The notes: a model not told the origin generated them from the letters alone. A stretch of DNA of 64,000 bases from Nesterenkonia sp. (GCF_029265375.1 NZ_JAJUJJ010000009.1:29023-93022); one strand, 5' to 3'. Shown: positions 28,648-38,458, counted from the stretch's first letter. Made by a program: numbers and translations.

Positions 28648-28815
28648 TTACATCCACTTCACGCCGCCATCGACGTGCTCAGCGATGCGATAGCGGATCA
28701 TGCGGGTCAGCAGGTCCGCGGGCAGCTGGCTGAGCGTGTAGGGAAGCTTGACGCTGCCCTTGCCGGTCTCAAAGTCGGTCAGCTCGTCGTCGAAGGCCTC
28801 CCAGAGTCGATCGTC
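28648..28815 (-). pseudogene. C-terminal remnant of a DUF1801-like protein
   Basis: Reverse frame DDRLWEAFDDELTDFETGKGSVKLPYTLSQLPADLLTRMIRYRIAEHVDGGVKWM* resembles DUF1801 C-termini; no start upstream, next gene is head-on. Confidence 0.6.
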
Positions 28816-28842
28816 GGTGCGGCCTCGTATGATGGGAGCTGC

Positions 28843-29769
28843 ATGACGATCTACATCGATCCGCCGGTCTGGCCGGCCCATGGGACGGTCTTCTCCCATG
28901 TGATCTCCTCCGCCTCGCTGGAGGAGCTGCACGCCTTCGCCCGCAGTGCGGGTCTGAGCGAGCGGGCCTTCGACCGCGACCACTATGACGCCCCGGCCCA
29001 CCGCTATCAGGAGCTGGTGGACGCAGGGGCGGTCCCCGTCGCCGGCAGCCAGCTGGTCAGGGTCCTGGCCGACTCGGGCCTGCGCATCCGGTCCCGCGAA
29101 CGCCCCGAGAAGCTGCAGCGGGGACTCCAGCGGCGCTGGGCCCGGCTGGGGCCCGAAAAGGGGCCGGCTGCCCAGCGGTGGGAGGAGATCGGCCGCCGGC
29201 TTCTGCAGTGCTGGTCCGAGCCGCACCGCAGCTATCACGCGCTCCCCCACCTGGGCTCGGTGCTGCGCGTCTGCGCAAACCTGGAACGTGACGGGGAGCT
29301 GCCTGCGCCCCTGCGCCGGCCGGTGCTTCTGGCCGGCTGGTTCCACGACGCCGTCTACCGCGGTGAGGCCGGTGCGGATGAAGAGGTCTCCGCCCGCCTG
29401 GCAGAAGATCTGCTGGATGGGCTGCTGGGGAGCGCGGAGGTGGCCGAGACGGCCCGGCTGGTGCGGCTGACCGCGCACCACAGTACTGAGGAGGACGACG
29501 CCGCCGGGTCCGTGCTGGTCGACGCCGACCTGGAGGTCCTCGGCCGGGACTGGCCGGACTACCGGCGTTACACCGAGCAGGTGCGGCAGGACTACGCGCA
29601 TGTGCCGGATGACCAGTTCGCCGCGGGCCGTGCGGCTGTGCTGCGCCGCCTTCTGGGAACCTCGCAGCTCTACCGCACCCGCACCGCCCGGCAGCTGTGG
29701 CAGGCGAAGGCCTGCCGCAATATGGAGCGCGAGTTGGCGCAGCTGCAGGATCAGGCCGGCCCCGCCTGA
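28843..29769 (+). CDS. DUF4031 domain fused to HD-domain-like hydrolase
   Basis: MTIYIDPPVWPAHGTVFSHVISSASLEELHAFA (DUF4031) followed by YHALPHLGSVL...LAGWFHDAVY (HD-like). Confidence 0.82.
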   Translation: MTIYIDPPVWPAHGTVFSHVISSASLEELHAFARSAGLSERAFDRDHYDAPAHRYQELVDAGAVPVAGSQLVRVLADSGLRIRSRERPEKLQRGLQRRWARLGPEKGPAAQRWEEIGRRLLQCWSEPHRSYHALPHLGSVLRVCANLERDGELPAPLRRPVLLAGWFHDAVYRGEAGADEEVSARLAEDLLDGLLGSAEVAETARLVRLTAHHSTEEDDAAGSVLVDADLEVLGRDWPDYRRYTEQVRQDYAHVPDDQFAAGRAAVLRRLLGTSQLYRTRTARQLWQAKACRNMERELAQLQDQAGPA

Positions 29770-29824
29770 ATGCCGTGTCCGATTTTCGCTGGACATCCCG
29801 GTGCTGCAGCAGTGGGATAGAGGT

Positions 29825-31456
29825 GTGGACCGGGAAAGAGAGTTTCAGCAGCGCTACCGCGCCGTGGCAGCCCGCGATGCTCGGTTCGACGGCCAGTTCT
29901 GCTTCGCTGTCACCACGACCGGCATCTACTGCCGCCCCTCCTGCCCGGCCAGGACCCCCAAGCCGGAGAACATCACGTTCTTCAGCACCTCGGCGGGCGC
30001 CCATGAGGCGGGGTTCCGGGCATGCCGCAGATGCCTGCCCGAGGCTGCTCCGGGCACTCCCGAGTGGAACCTCAGGCAGGACCTGGCGGCCCGTGCCATG
30101 CGGCTGATCCGCGAGGGCATCATGAACGGCGGCGGCGTGGCGGAGCTGAGCAGCGCGCTGGGCTACAGCTCGCGTCAGGTGCATCGGGCCCTGACCGCCG
30201 AGCTCGGGGCTGGGCCGCTGACCCTGGCGCGCGCCCACCGCGCCCAGACGGCCAGGACGCTGCTGGTCAGCACCGATCTGCCGCTCTCCGATGTGGCCTT
30301 CGCCTCCGGCTTCTCCTCCGTCCGCCAGTTCCACCACACCTGCCGCCAGATCTTCGACTCCACCCCGGCAGAGATCCGCGCCCGACGACGTCGTCGTCTC
30401 CCAGGGTCTTCCCGCACCCAGGCTGCTGCAGAAGCGGCCCCGCTCACTGTGGAGATCGAGCTGCCGGTGCGGGCGCCCTTCGACGCAGCCGGAGTCTTCG
30501 GGTTCCTGGCCGAGCGCGCACTGCCCGGAGTGGAGGCTGCTGAGATCAGCCCGAAGCGTCTGCGCTACGCTCGCACACTGCGGCTCCCCGGTGGCCCCGG
30601 CGCCCTCGAGCTCACCTCTGCGGCCGGCGGTGTGCAGGTCCGCTGCGAGGTCAGCACCCTCTCCGATGTGCCTGCCGCAGTCGCCGCCGCGCGCCGGCTG
30701 CTGGATCTCGACGCCGATCCTGCCGCAGTCGATTCCGCACTCAGTGAGGATCCCGCGCTTCGGCCGCTGGTGGAGCGCACCCCGGGCATCCGGCTGCCCG
30801 GCACAGCCGACGCCCATGAGTACCTCATCCGCGCGATCGTGGGGCAGCAGATCTCGGTGGCCGCGGCCCGCACCCAGCTGTCCCGGCTGGTGGCACGCAC
30901 CGGCACCGGATACGTCTCCGGCTTCGCCGGACTGGATACGCTCTTCCCCAGCAGCGAGCAGATCCTGGCTGCGGTGGAGGATCCGGGTGAAGGACCGCTG
31001 GATCCCCACCGCCCGCTGCGGCTGCCGGCCCGCAGCCTCCGCACTGTGCGCGCGGCCGCGCAGGCGCTGCTCAGCGGAGAGATGCAGCTGCATTCCGGGG
31101 CCGAGCCTGCGCAGATGCGCCGCCAGCTCACTGCTGTTGCGGGGATCGGCGAATGGACTGCCAGCTATCTTCAGCTGCGCGTGCTGGGCCACCCGGACAC
31201 GTGGATGAGAGGGGACGTGGCGCTGATCGCCGGGGCGCAGCACCTGGGTCTGCTCGGCCCTGCAGCTGCTCGGACTGCCGCGCAAAGTGGGGGTGGCCCG
31301 CAGCGGGCCGCCCACCACTGCAGCGCCCAGCACCGGAATGCACAGCACCGCCAGCTGGCCGAGCATGCTCAGCGCTGGGCACCGTGGCGCTCCTATGCGG
31401 CGATGCACCTGTGGGCCGCCGCCTCCCCATCGAAAGGACACACCGATGAGCACTGA
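29825..31456 (+). CDS. AlkA-type DNA-3-methyladenine glycosylase fused to Ada methyl-acceptor and AraC HTH domains
   Basis: GTG start at 29825; FDGQFCFAVTTTGIYCRPSCPARTP, AraC HTH, then HhH glycosylase (YLIRAIVGQQISVAAARTQLSRL). Confidence 0.9.
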   Translation: MDREREFQQRYRAVAARDARFDGQFCFAVTTTGIYCRPSCPARTPKPENITFFSTSAGAHEAGFRACRRCLPEAAPGTPEWNLRQDLAARAMRLIREGIMNGGGVAELSSALGYSSRQVHRALTAELGAGPLTLARAHRAQTARTLLVSTDLPLSDVAFASGFSSVRQFHHTCRQIFDSTPAEIRARRRRRLPGSSRTQAAAEAAPLTVEIELPVRAPFDAAGVFGFLAERALPGVEAAEISPKRLRYARTLRLPGGPGALELTSAAGGVQVRCEVSTLSDVPAAVAAARRLLDLDADPAAVDSALSEDPALRPLVERTPGIRLPGTADAHEYLIRAIVGQQISVAAARTQLSRLVARTGTGYVSGFAGLDTLFPSSEQILAAVEDPGEGPLDPHRPLRLPARSLRTVRAAAQALLSGEMQLHSGAEPAQMRRQLTAVAGIGEWTASYLQLRVLGHPDTWMRGDVALIAGAQHLGLLGPAAARTAAQSGGGPQRAAHHCSAQHRNAQHRQLAEHAQRWAPWRSYAAMHLWAAASPSKGHTDEH

Positions 31457-31973
31457 GCTGACCGTGGGCCGCATCTCCACCCCTGACGGCGTATTCACCG
31501 TTCTCACCGATGAGAGCTCCGTGCTGGCCTCCGGCTGGACCGAGGACCCCCTGGCTCTGCATGCGCTGATCCACCCGAGCCTGCGCCGACCGGTGGCCCC
31601 GGCCGGCTCTGCAGCGGAACCGCCTGCCGGGATCGCGCAGCAGGCGCTGCAGGCAGTGGCCGCCTACTACGACGGCGACCTCAGCGGGATCCTGGACGTC
31701 CCGGTCCGGCAGCGCTCGGGCCCCTACCGGCAGCGCGCCTGGGAGGTGCTGCGTCAGGTAGGGCCCGGCTCGCCGCTGAGCTACGCCGCCTATGCTGCCC
31801 GCACCGGCAGCCCCGGGGCGGTCCGCGCAGCGGCCGGAGCCTGCGCGGCGAACGCGGCAGCGCTGTTCGTGCCCTGCCACCGGGTGATCCGCAGCGACGG
31901 CAGCCTCGGTGGCTTCCGCTACGGTCTGCCGGTCAAACACAGCCTGCTGCAGCGGGAGGCCCGCAGTGCCTGA
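31446..31973 (+). CDS. ogt: Methylated-DNA--protein-cysteine methyltransferase
   Basis: PCHRVIRSDGSLGGFRYGLPVKHSLLQRE active-site region; overlaps the upstream gene. Confidence 0.93.
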   Translation: MSTELTVGRISTPDGVFTVLTDESSVLASGWTEDPLALHALIHPSLRRPVAPAGSAAEPPAGIAQQALQAVAAYYDGDLSGILDVPVRQRSGPYRQRAWEVLRQVGPGSPLSYAAYAARTGSPGAVRAAAGACAANAAALFVPCHRVIRSDGSLGGFRYGLPVKHSLLQREARSA

Positions 31974-32703
31974 GACCCGGCACACGGAGGTTGAGACAGT
32001 CAGCGCCGGGGTGCCGCAGGAGCCGGTGGCAGTCCCCGAGCCGATCCGGCAGCTGGCCGGGGCTGCGCAGGTGCGGCCGATATGGCGCAATGAGCTGGGC
32101 GGAACCACCTTCGCACTGGGCTCCGACCGATACGCCAAATGGCAGCCGCACACTGACCGGCATCCCGAGCACGTGGACCTGCAGGCAGAGGCGCAGCGCA
32201 CCACGTGGGCCGGCCGATTCACCGCGGTGCCGCAGGTGCTGCAGACCGGGACCAACGACGACGGCGCCTGGCTGCTCACCGCCGCAGTGTCCGGCACCTC
32301 TGCCTACCACCCGCGGTGGCGCAGCGAGCCGGAGACTGCGGTGCGGGCCATTGCGGTGGGGCTGCGCCGTCTGCACGACGCGCTTCCCACCGACTGTCCG
32401 TTCACCTGCCGATGGGCGGCCCCTGGACTCGACTCCGGCGCCGAGGACGTGGTGGTCTGCCACGGCGACCCCTGCGTGCCCAACACGCTGCTGGACCGCG
32501 ACGGCCGCTTCGCCGCACACGTGGACCTGGGCCAGCTGGGGCTGGGCGAGCGATGGGCTGATCTGGCGATCGCCAGCTGGAGCATCAGGTGGCCGGTGAA
32601 CTTCGGCCGCAGCTACGACGACCTGTTCTTCGCCAGCTACGGCGTGACGCCGGATCCGGACCGCATCGCCTACTACCGGGACCTGTGGGAGGCCGGATCA
32701 TGA
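31966..32703 (+). CDS. Aminoglycoside phosphotransferase-like (APH(3')-type) kinase
   Basis: VVVCHGDPCVPNTLLDRDGRFAAHVDLGQLGLGERWADLAIA; GTG start overlapping ogt. Confidence 0.82.
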   Translation: MPETRHTEVETVSAGVPQEPVAVPEPIRQLAGAAQVRPIWRNELGGTTFALGSDRYAKWQPHTDRHPEHVDLQAEAQRTTWAGRFTAVPQVLQTGTNDDGAWLLTAAVSGTSAYHPRWRSEPETAVRAIAVGLRRLHDALPTDCPFTCRWAAPGLDSGAEDVVVCHGDPCVPNTLLDRDGRFAAHVDLGQLGLGERWADLAIASWSIRWPVNFGRSYDDLFFASYGVTPDPDRIAYYRDLWEAGS

Positions 32704-33737
32704 GCCGACTGCGACCGGGCCTGCTGTCCGAGCTGGGTGCACAGCTGCCGGTGATCGCCGCCCCTATGGCCGGAGGGCCCACCACTGCGGAGCTGGTCGT
32801 CGCATCAAGCACCGTCGGGACGCTGGGCTTCATCGCCGGCGGATACAAGACACCTGATCGGCTGGCCGATGAGATCCACCAGGTCCGCGCCCGCACCGAG
32901 CTGTTCGGCGTCAATCTCTTCGCGCCCAATCCCGTCCCGGTGGACGCCGAAGCGTTCGGCGCCTACCGGACGGCGCTTCAGCCCTGGGCCGACCGATACG
33001 GGGCTGAGCTGCCGCAGCAGCCGCAGGAGGACGACGACGCCTGGGACGCCAAGCTGCAGCTGCTGCTGAAGGACCCGGTGCCGGTGGTCAGCTTCACGTT
33101 CGGGCTGCCGCCGCAGCAGACCATCCGCGCCTTCCAGCGCGCCGGGACTCGGGTGGTGCAGACGGTGACCAGCCGGGCGGAGGCCCAGCAGGCCGCCGCA
33201 GCCGGCGTCGACGCCGTGGTGGCCCAGTCCCCGTGCGCCGGCGGCCACTGGGGAACCTGGAGCCCGGGAGGGTCGGTGCCGTCCATCACCGCGGCCCAGC
33301 TGGTGGCTGAGATCTCACCGGTGGTGCCGTGCCCGGTCTGGGCCGCAGGAGGCCTTGCCACCTCTCACTCCGTCCGGGAGGTGCTGGCATCCGGTGCGGA
33401 GGCTGCCTGCGTGGGGACCGCGCTGCTGCGCTGCCCGGAAGCCGGCACGCAGCCGGCCCACCGGCGCGCTCTGGCCAGCGCGGCCTATGCGGAGACCGTG
33501 GTCACCAGCGCGTTCTCCGGGCGCCCCGCCCGGGCTCTGCGCACCGAGTTCACCGACGCCATGACCCCGGCCGCTCCCCTGGGGTTCCCTGCTCTGCACC
33601 ATCTCACCACCCCGCTGCGCCGGGCCGCCGCTGCCGCCGGTGACCCCACGGCGCTGAACCTGTGGGCCGGAACCGGGTGGCGGCACGCCGCCGAGGAGCC
33701 CGCCGCAGACGCCCTGCGCAGGCTCGCCGGCGCCTGA
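32700..33737 (+). CDS. Nitronate monooxygenase
   Basis: PVIAAPMAGGPTTAELV, GTLGFIAGGY, AQSPCAGGHWGTW; ATGA overlap with upstream gene. Confidence 0.88.
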   Translation: MSRLRPGLLSELGAQLPVIAAPMAGGPTTAELVVASSTVGTLGFIAGGYKTPDRLADEIHQVRARTELFGVNLFAPNPVPVDAEAFGAYRTALQPWADRYGAELPQQPQEDDDAWDAKLQLLLKDPVPVVSFTFGLPPQQTIRAFQRAGTRVVQTVTSRAEAQQAAAAGVDAVVAQSPCAGGHWGTWSPGGSVPSITAAQLVAEISPVVPCPVWAAGGLATSHSVREVLASGAEAACVGTALLRCPEAGTQPAHRRALASAAYAETVVTSAFSGRPARALRTEFTDAMTPAAPLGFPALHHLTTPLRRAAAAAGDPTALNLWAGTGWRHAAEEPAADALRRLAGA

Positions 33738-33767
33738 GCCGGCACGGGCGGACGGAATCAAGCGGGG

Positions 33768-34718
33768 GTGAAGGAAGTTGAGCTGACAGTGACCACCACC
33801 GAATCTCGCGAGCCTGCCCTCCGGCACCTGCTGCCGCTGGCCGCCATCGTGCTCACTGCGCTGATGTGGGCCTCCACCTTCGTGCTGATGCGCTGGGCCG
33901 CACCGGACATCTCCCCCGGCCCCCTGGCGCTGATCCGGCTGACAGCCGGTTCGGCGACCCTGACAGTGCTGCTGCTGTGGGCCCGCCGAGGACGGATCCG
34001 CCTGCCCAGCGGCCGGGCCCTGTGGCTGACCGTCGCCTTCGGTGTCAGCTGGTTCGCCGTCTACACGCTGGCCTTCAACTGGGCCGGGCATTTTCTGGAT
34101 GCCGGCACTGTGGCCATGGTGGTCAACATCGCCCCGCTGCTGGTGGGGGTGGGCGCAGTGGTGCTGTTCAAGGAGACTTTCTCCCGCGGCCTCTTCCTGG
34201 GAATGCTGGTCTCCCTGGGCGGGATCGGGCTGATCACCGCGGCCGGCAGCGTGGGTCAGCTGGCCCTGACCGGATTGGCCGTGGCCTTCGCCGCCGCGCT
34301 GCTCTATGCCGCAGGAATGCTGCTGCAGAAGCTGGTGCTGCGCGATGTGGACCCGCTGACCGCCACCTGGCTGGGATGTATTGCCGGGGCCGCTGCGCTG
34401 ATGCCGTTCGCCCCGCAGACCGTGGCTGAATGGGAGGGTCTCAGCACCGCAACGCTGGCGGCGGCGGTATATATGGGGATCGGGCCCTCCGCTCTGGGTT
34501 TCTGGTTCTGGGGCTATGCCATGAACCATTTCCCCACCGGCCGGGTTGCCTCGGCCACTCTGGCCGTCCCGGCGGTGGTGGTGGGGCTCTCTGCGGTCAC
34601 GCTGGGCGAGATTCCCCCGCCGCTGGCGGTGGCAGGCGGCGCGATCTGCCTGGCCGGAGTCGCGATCTCCCAGCTGAGCCGCGGGCGGCGTCGGGCTGTT
34701 CCCCCTGTCCGGGTCTGA
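33768..34718 (+). CDS. EamA/DMT-family transporter
   Basis: Ten hydrophobic segments in two EamA-like halves. Confidence 0.88.
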   Translation: MKEVELTVTTTESREPALRHLLPLAAIVLTALMWASTFVLMRWAAPDISPGPLALIRLTAGSATLTVLLLWARRGRIRLPSGRALWLTVAFGVSWFAVYTLAFNWAGHFLDAGTVAMVVNIAPLLVGVGAVVLFKETFSRGLFLGMLVSLGGIGLITAAGSVGQLALTGLAVAFAAALLYAAGMLLQKLVLRDVDPLTATWLGCIAGAAALMPFAPQTVAEWEGLSTATLAAAVYMGIGPSALGFWFWGYAMNHFPTGRVASATLAVPAVVVGLSAVTLGEIPPPLAVAGGAICLAGVAISQLSRGRRRAVPPVRV

Positions 34719-34761
34719 CCGTACGATGGGCTCACACCGTCGCTGAGGGAAGGAGCAGAAG

Positions 34762-35898
34762 ATGACTACTCAGCACGGCGGGTCCCAGCCGCGAGCCGGA
34801 CGCTATGTGGTGGTGTTCGACACTGCCGACGCCCAGATCCTCCAACACGATGCGCCTGCGCTGCTGCGCGCCGAGGGCTTCTCCACTGACTGGTACTTCC
34901 CCCGCCTGGGAATCGGCGTGGTGGACGGTGAGTCTGAGCACCTGGCTGCATTCAGCGGGCGCTGCGCAGAACGGCGCCAGCCTATGCGCTACGCCCCGGA
35001 GCTGACCTACTACGCGATCTCCCCGCAGACCGCGGAGTATGCAGACACCGAGGAGTTCACCTGGGGTCTGCAGGCGGTCGGAGCCGCACAGTCCGGCGCC
35101 ACCGGAGCAGGCATCCGGGTAGCGGTGCTGGATACCGGATTCAGCCCGGACCATCCGGACTTTGCCCGACGGGCGGTGACGGTGGAGTCCTTCATTCAGA
35201 GCGAGAGCCCCGAAGACGCCCACGGGCACGGCACCCACTGCATCGGCACAGCCTGCGGACCGCGGCAGGGCAGGCCGGGCTACGGAGTGGCTCCGGAGAC
35301 GGAGATCTACTCGGGGAAGGTGCTCGGTGACGACGGCTCCGGATCTGACACCTCGATCCTGGCCGGCATCGATTGGGCCCTTCAGAACGACTGCGCGGTG
35401 ATCTCGATGTCACTGGGTGCTGATGTGCGCGAGGTCCATCCGCCCTATGTGGCTGCCGGACGGCGCGCCCTGGAGCAGGGTTCGGTGATCATCGCGGCTG
35501 CCGGGAACAATGCCAGCCGCAGCGCCGGTGATCCCGGCTTCGTCGGGGCGCCGGCCAACAGCCCGGCAGTGATGGCAGTAGCCGCAGTGGATTCGTCCCT
35601 GCGGATCGCGGACTTCTCCTCCCGGTCGGTGCCGGAGGAAGGCGGAGAGGTCAACCTGGCCGGCCCGGGAGTGGAGGTCTACTCCTCCTGGACCGGCGGC
35701 GGGCACCGCAGCATCAGCGGCACCTCTATGGCCTGTCCGCACGTCTCCGGGGTGGCGGCGCTGATCGCCGAGACCACCGGCGCCCGTGGCCAGGAGCTCT
35801 GGGACGCGCTGGTCGACTCGGCCGTGGAGCTGGATGAGCCTGCCGAGGACGTCGGCGCCGGGCTGGTGCGCGCACCAGACTCCGAATCGCAGGACTGA
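34762..35898 (+). CDS. S8 family serine peptidase (subtilisin-like)
   Basis: VAVLDTGFSPDHPDF, HGHGTHCIGTACG, SGTSMACPHVSGVAAL catalytic triad; no obvious signal peptide. Confidence 0.93.
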   Translation: MTTQHGGSQPRAGRYVVVFDTADAQILQHDAPALLRAEGFSTDWYFPRLGIGVVDGESEHLAAFSGRCAERRQPMRYAPELTYYAISPQTAEYADTEEFTWGLQAVGAAQSGATGAGIRVAVLDTGFSPDHPDFARRAVTVESFIQSESPEDAHGHGTHCIGTACGPRQGRPGYGVAPETEIYSGKVLGDDGSGSDTSILAGIDWALQNDCAVISMSLGADVREVHPPYVAAGRRALEQGSVIIAAAGNNASRSAGDPGFVGAPANSPAVMAVAAVDSSLRIADFSSRSVPEEGGEVNLAGPGVEVYSSWTGGGHRSISGTSMACPHVSGVAALIAETTGARGQELWDALVDSAVELDEPAEDVGAGLVRAPDSESQD

Positions 35899-35904
35899 TC
35901 CGCA

Positions 35905-36141
35905 ATGGGCCAGGAGTGGATCATCACCCTCGCGGATGAGCACCTCGACCGGATGGACGAGGTGGTGGCGCAGCTGCGCGAATGCGGAATGGAGATCGGG
36001 CAGGTGCTGCGTTCACTGGGGCAGGTCACCGCATCCGGCGATGAGGCCTGCGCCCGTCGGGCTGCTGACGTCTCCGGGGTGTCCTCAGTGGACGCTTCGC
36101 GTCAGATCCGCCTCTCCCCGCCGGATTCAGAGGTGCAGTAG
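35905..36141 (+). CDS. Small protein adjacent to the S8 peptidase; possible inhibitor I9/propeptide-like fold
   Basis: 78 aa, starts 6 bp after the peptidase stop; beta-alpha-beta pattern IITLADEHLDRMDEVVAQLRECGMEIGQVLRSLGQVTA...VSGVSSVDASRQIRL. Confidence 0.6.
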   Translation: MGQEWIITLADEHLDRMDEVVAQLRECGMEIGQVLRSLGQVTASGDEACARRAADVSGVSSVDASRQIRLSPPDSEVQ

Positions 36142-36146
36142 CCGGC

Positions 36147-36446
36147 TCAGAGCTGCTCTTCGACCCGACGGACCTTCTCGGTCAGCTGATTGGTGTGCCC
36201 GGGGCGGATATCGGCTTTGACCACCAGACTGACCCTCGGACTGGTGGCGACCACTGCGTCGGTGGCTCGCCGGATGACGTCAAAGACCTCGTCCCACTCG
36301 CCTTCCACCAGGGTGAACATGGCGTTGTACTCATAGGGCAGCCCAGAGTCTTTGACCACTGCAATGGCCTCGGCCACGGCCCGAGCGACGGAGCCGTCGT
36401 CCTCGGGGTCGGCGGTGGTCGGTGCTACGGAGAATGCGACTAACAT
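36147..36446 (-). CDS. Thiamine-binding protein (MTH1187/YkoF-like, DUF77)
   Basis: MLVAFSVAPT...AVVKDSGLPYEYNAMFTLVEGEWDEVFDVIRRA...VSLVVKADIRPG. Confidence 0.85.
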   Translation of the reverse strand: MLVAFSVAPTTADPEDDGSVARAVAEAIAVVKDSGLPYEYNAMFTLVEGEWDEVFDVIRRATDAVVATSPRVSLVVKADIRPGHTNQLTEKVRRVEEQL

Positions 36447-36576
36447 GTCTGAGACCTCCTACGGTATGGGTGCGGCCAGCCTACGCCGGGACCCCGGGCT
36501 CTTTGAACCCCTGCCGCAGGGGCCCAGCGACGCTGTGCCGGCCGGCCGGTCTCCTCAGGGCCGTGCAGAACGTTCT

Positions 36577-37788
36577 CTAGCGGCTGGGCTTCTGCTCAAT
36601 GATCGGGGTGGGGCGGGTCGGCGGGGAGCTGAGGTACTCCAGCGGCTCCTCATCCTGGTGCCGCGGTCGCCCGCGGCGCAGGCCCAGTTCGTAGCCTGCC
36701 AGGGCGGTGACCCACAGCGCGGTGATCGGCAGCACGAACCAGAGCATGGCGGCGCTGAAGGGCTCCAGCACATCGTGGGCCGAGGCGGAGAGCACCAGGT
36801 AGACCACATATGCCACATACATGCAGGCAAGCAGGCCGCCCTCCATCTGGCCGATGGCCTGCCCGGTGAACGCCATCGGCAGCAGCACCAGTGCCACGGC
36901 CAGCATGACGGGCAGGTCGAAGTTCACCGCGGCCGGCTCCACTGAGATTCCGATGGGAGAGATGATGCTGGTCAGGCCCAGTACTGCGCCGAGGTTGAAG
37001 ATATTCGAGCCCACCAGGTTGCCCACGGCCATATCGCGCTGTCCCCGGATCGCAGCGATCACTGAGGTCGCCAGCTCCGGCAGCGAGGTGCCGATGGCCA
37101 CCACGGTCAGGCCGATGATCAGGTCACTGACTCCCAGGGAGGCAGCGATGCTCGTCGCCCCACTGACCAGGAAGCGGGCGCCCAGCACCAGCAGGCCCAC
37201 GCCTGCCAGCACGAGTATGAGGTCCACTGTGGTGGAACCCAGTGTGGTGGCACGCAGCCTGGAGGTCAGCCGCCCGCCCGGGCTGGCGGCCAGCACCTCT
37301 TCTACGGCCAGCTCTGCCTCTGTTCCGCGGGCGCGTTGGCGCCGTGCGTACCACAGAGTGCCGACCAGGTAGGCCAGCAGCATCGCGAACAGCAGCACAC
37401 CGTCCCCGGTGGAGAAGTCGCCGTCGAAGGCCAGCACCAGGGTCAGCACGGACAGGCCGATCATCACCGGGATATCAGCTTTGATGAGCTGGACCTTGAC
37501 CATCAGTCCGCCGAAAAGTGCGGTGAGGCCCAGCACGAAGAGAATATTGGCAATATTGGAGCCCACTACATTGCCGACCGCTAGGCCCGGAGTTCCGCTC
37601 AAAGCGGCGCCGACGCTCACCGCCAGCTCCGGCGCCGAGGTGGCGAAGGAGACCACGGTCAGGCCGATGACCAGCGATGAGAGCCCTACGGTCTTCCCCA
37701 GGGACGCCGCTCCGCGCACCAGCGCTTCGCCTCCCAGCACGAGGAGCACAAAACCGCTGATCAGCAGGAGGAGACTCATAAGTGTCAC
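36577..37788 (-). CDS. Calcium/sodium antiporter (YrbG family)
   Basis: Duplicated GxxVGSNIxNIL/GxLVGSNIFNLG and SAPELAVS/SLPELATS alpha repeats. Confidence 0.93.
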   Translation of the reverse strand: MTLMSLLLLISGFVLLVLGGEALVRGAASLGKTVGLSSLVIGLTVVSFATSAPELAVSVGAALSGTPGLAVGNVVGSNIANILFVLGLTALFGGLMVKVQLIKADIPVMIGLSVLTLVLAFDGDFSTGDGVLLFAMLLAYLVGTLWYARRQRARGTEAELAVEEVLAASPGGRLTSRLRATTLGSTTVDLILVLAGVGLLVLGARFLVSGATSIAASLGVSDLIIGLTVVAIGTSLPELATSVIAAIRGQRDMAVGNLVGSNIFNLGAVLGLTSIISPIGISVEPAAVNFDLPVMLAVALVLLPMAFTGQAIGQMEGGLLACMYVAYVVYLVLSASAHDVLEPFSAAMLWFVLPITALWVTALAGYELGLRRGRPRHQDEEPLEYLSSPPTRPTPIIEQKPSR

Positions 37789-37917
37789 TCTCCCAGCTTA
37801 CCCCGAGCTGAGCACAAGTATTAGACGAAAGTAGACATCGTCTCAGGTGGGAGCATGTGCTGTGCCCGGGGCTACGATGGACTGTGGCACCCGCCGTCCC
37901 CAACAGAAGGAGCACTC

Positions 37918-38418
37918 GTGGCCATTGAGTCGGAGAAGGTCATCCCGCACAGCGCGGACGCGATTGTGGAGGCCTATGCCTCCCGTGAGTTTCACCAGCA
38001 CCTGGCCGGCAAGGTCGGCTCGCAGCTGAAGAGCTTTGAGTCCAGCACCACGGCCGAAGGCGGCCGCAGGATTGTCAGTATGCAGGCGATGAGCGTGGAC
38101 CGGCTTCCCGATATTGCGCGCAAGGTCCTGAAGGGGACGGTGACTGTGACCATCACCGACACCTGGAGTGCGCCGGACAGTTCAGGCTCGCGCCGCTCAG
38201 AGACGGTGGTCGACGTCGCCGGAGCCCCGGTGAAGGGCACCGCCTCGCAGACCCTGCATGCCCGCGGTGAGACCGAGACCCGCGCCACTGTGCGTGGTGA
38301 GGTCGAGGTGAAGATTCCCATTGTGGGCAAGAAGGTGGCATCGGCCGCCGAGCCCTATATCGCCAAGTTCGTGGAGCTGCAGGCCAAAGAGGTCTCGGCC
38401 TTCCTCAGCTCGCGGTGA
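37918..38418 (+). CDS. DUF2505 domain protein
   Basis: GTG start; IPHSADAIVEAYASREFHQHLAG...; SRPBCC-like pattern. Confidence 0.8.
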   Translation: MAIESEKVIPHSADAIVEAYASREFHQHLAGKVGSQLKSFESSTTAEGGRRIVSMQAMSVDRLPDIARKVLKGTVTVTITDTWSAPDSSGSRRSETVVDVAGAPVKGTASQTLHARGETETRATVRGEVEVKIPIVGKKVASAAEPYIAKFVELQAKEVSAFLSSR

Positions 38419-38427
38419 GGCTGCGCC

Positions 38428-38458
38428 GGCCGCTCAGTGCACTCTGTTCTGAGCGGCC
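38428..38458. terminator. Hairpin between convergent DUF2505 gene and pth (no obvious U-tract)
   Basis: GGCCGCTCAG-N11-CTGAGCGGCC, 10-bp perfect stem. Confidence 0.4.

Noticed and set aside
29057-31507. 816-aa minus-strand ORF
   Set aside because: Shadow ORF opposite the HD and Ada-AlkA genes, whose frames carry clear motifs.
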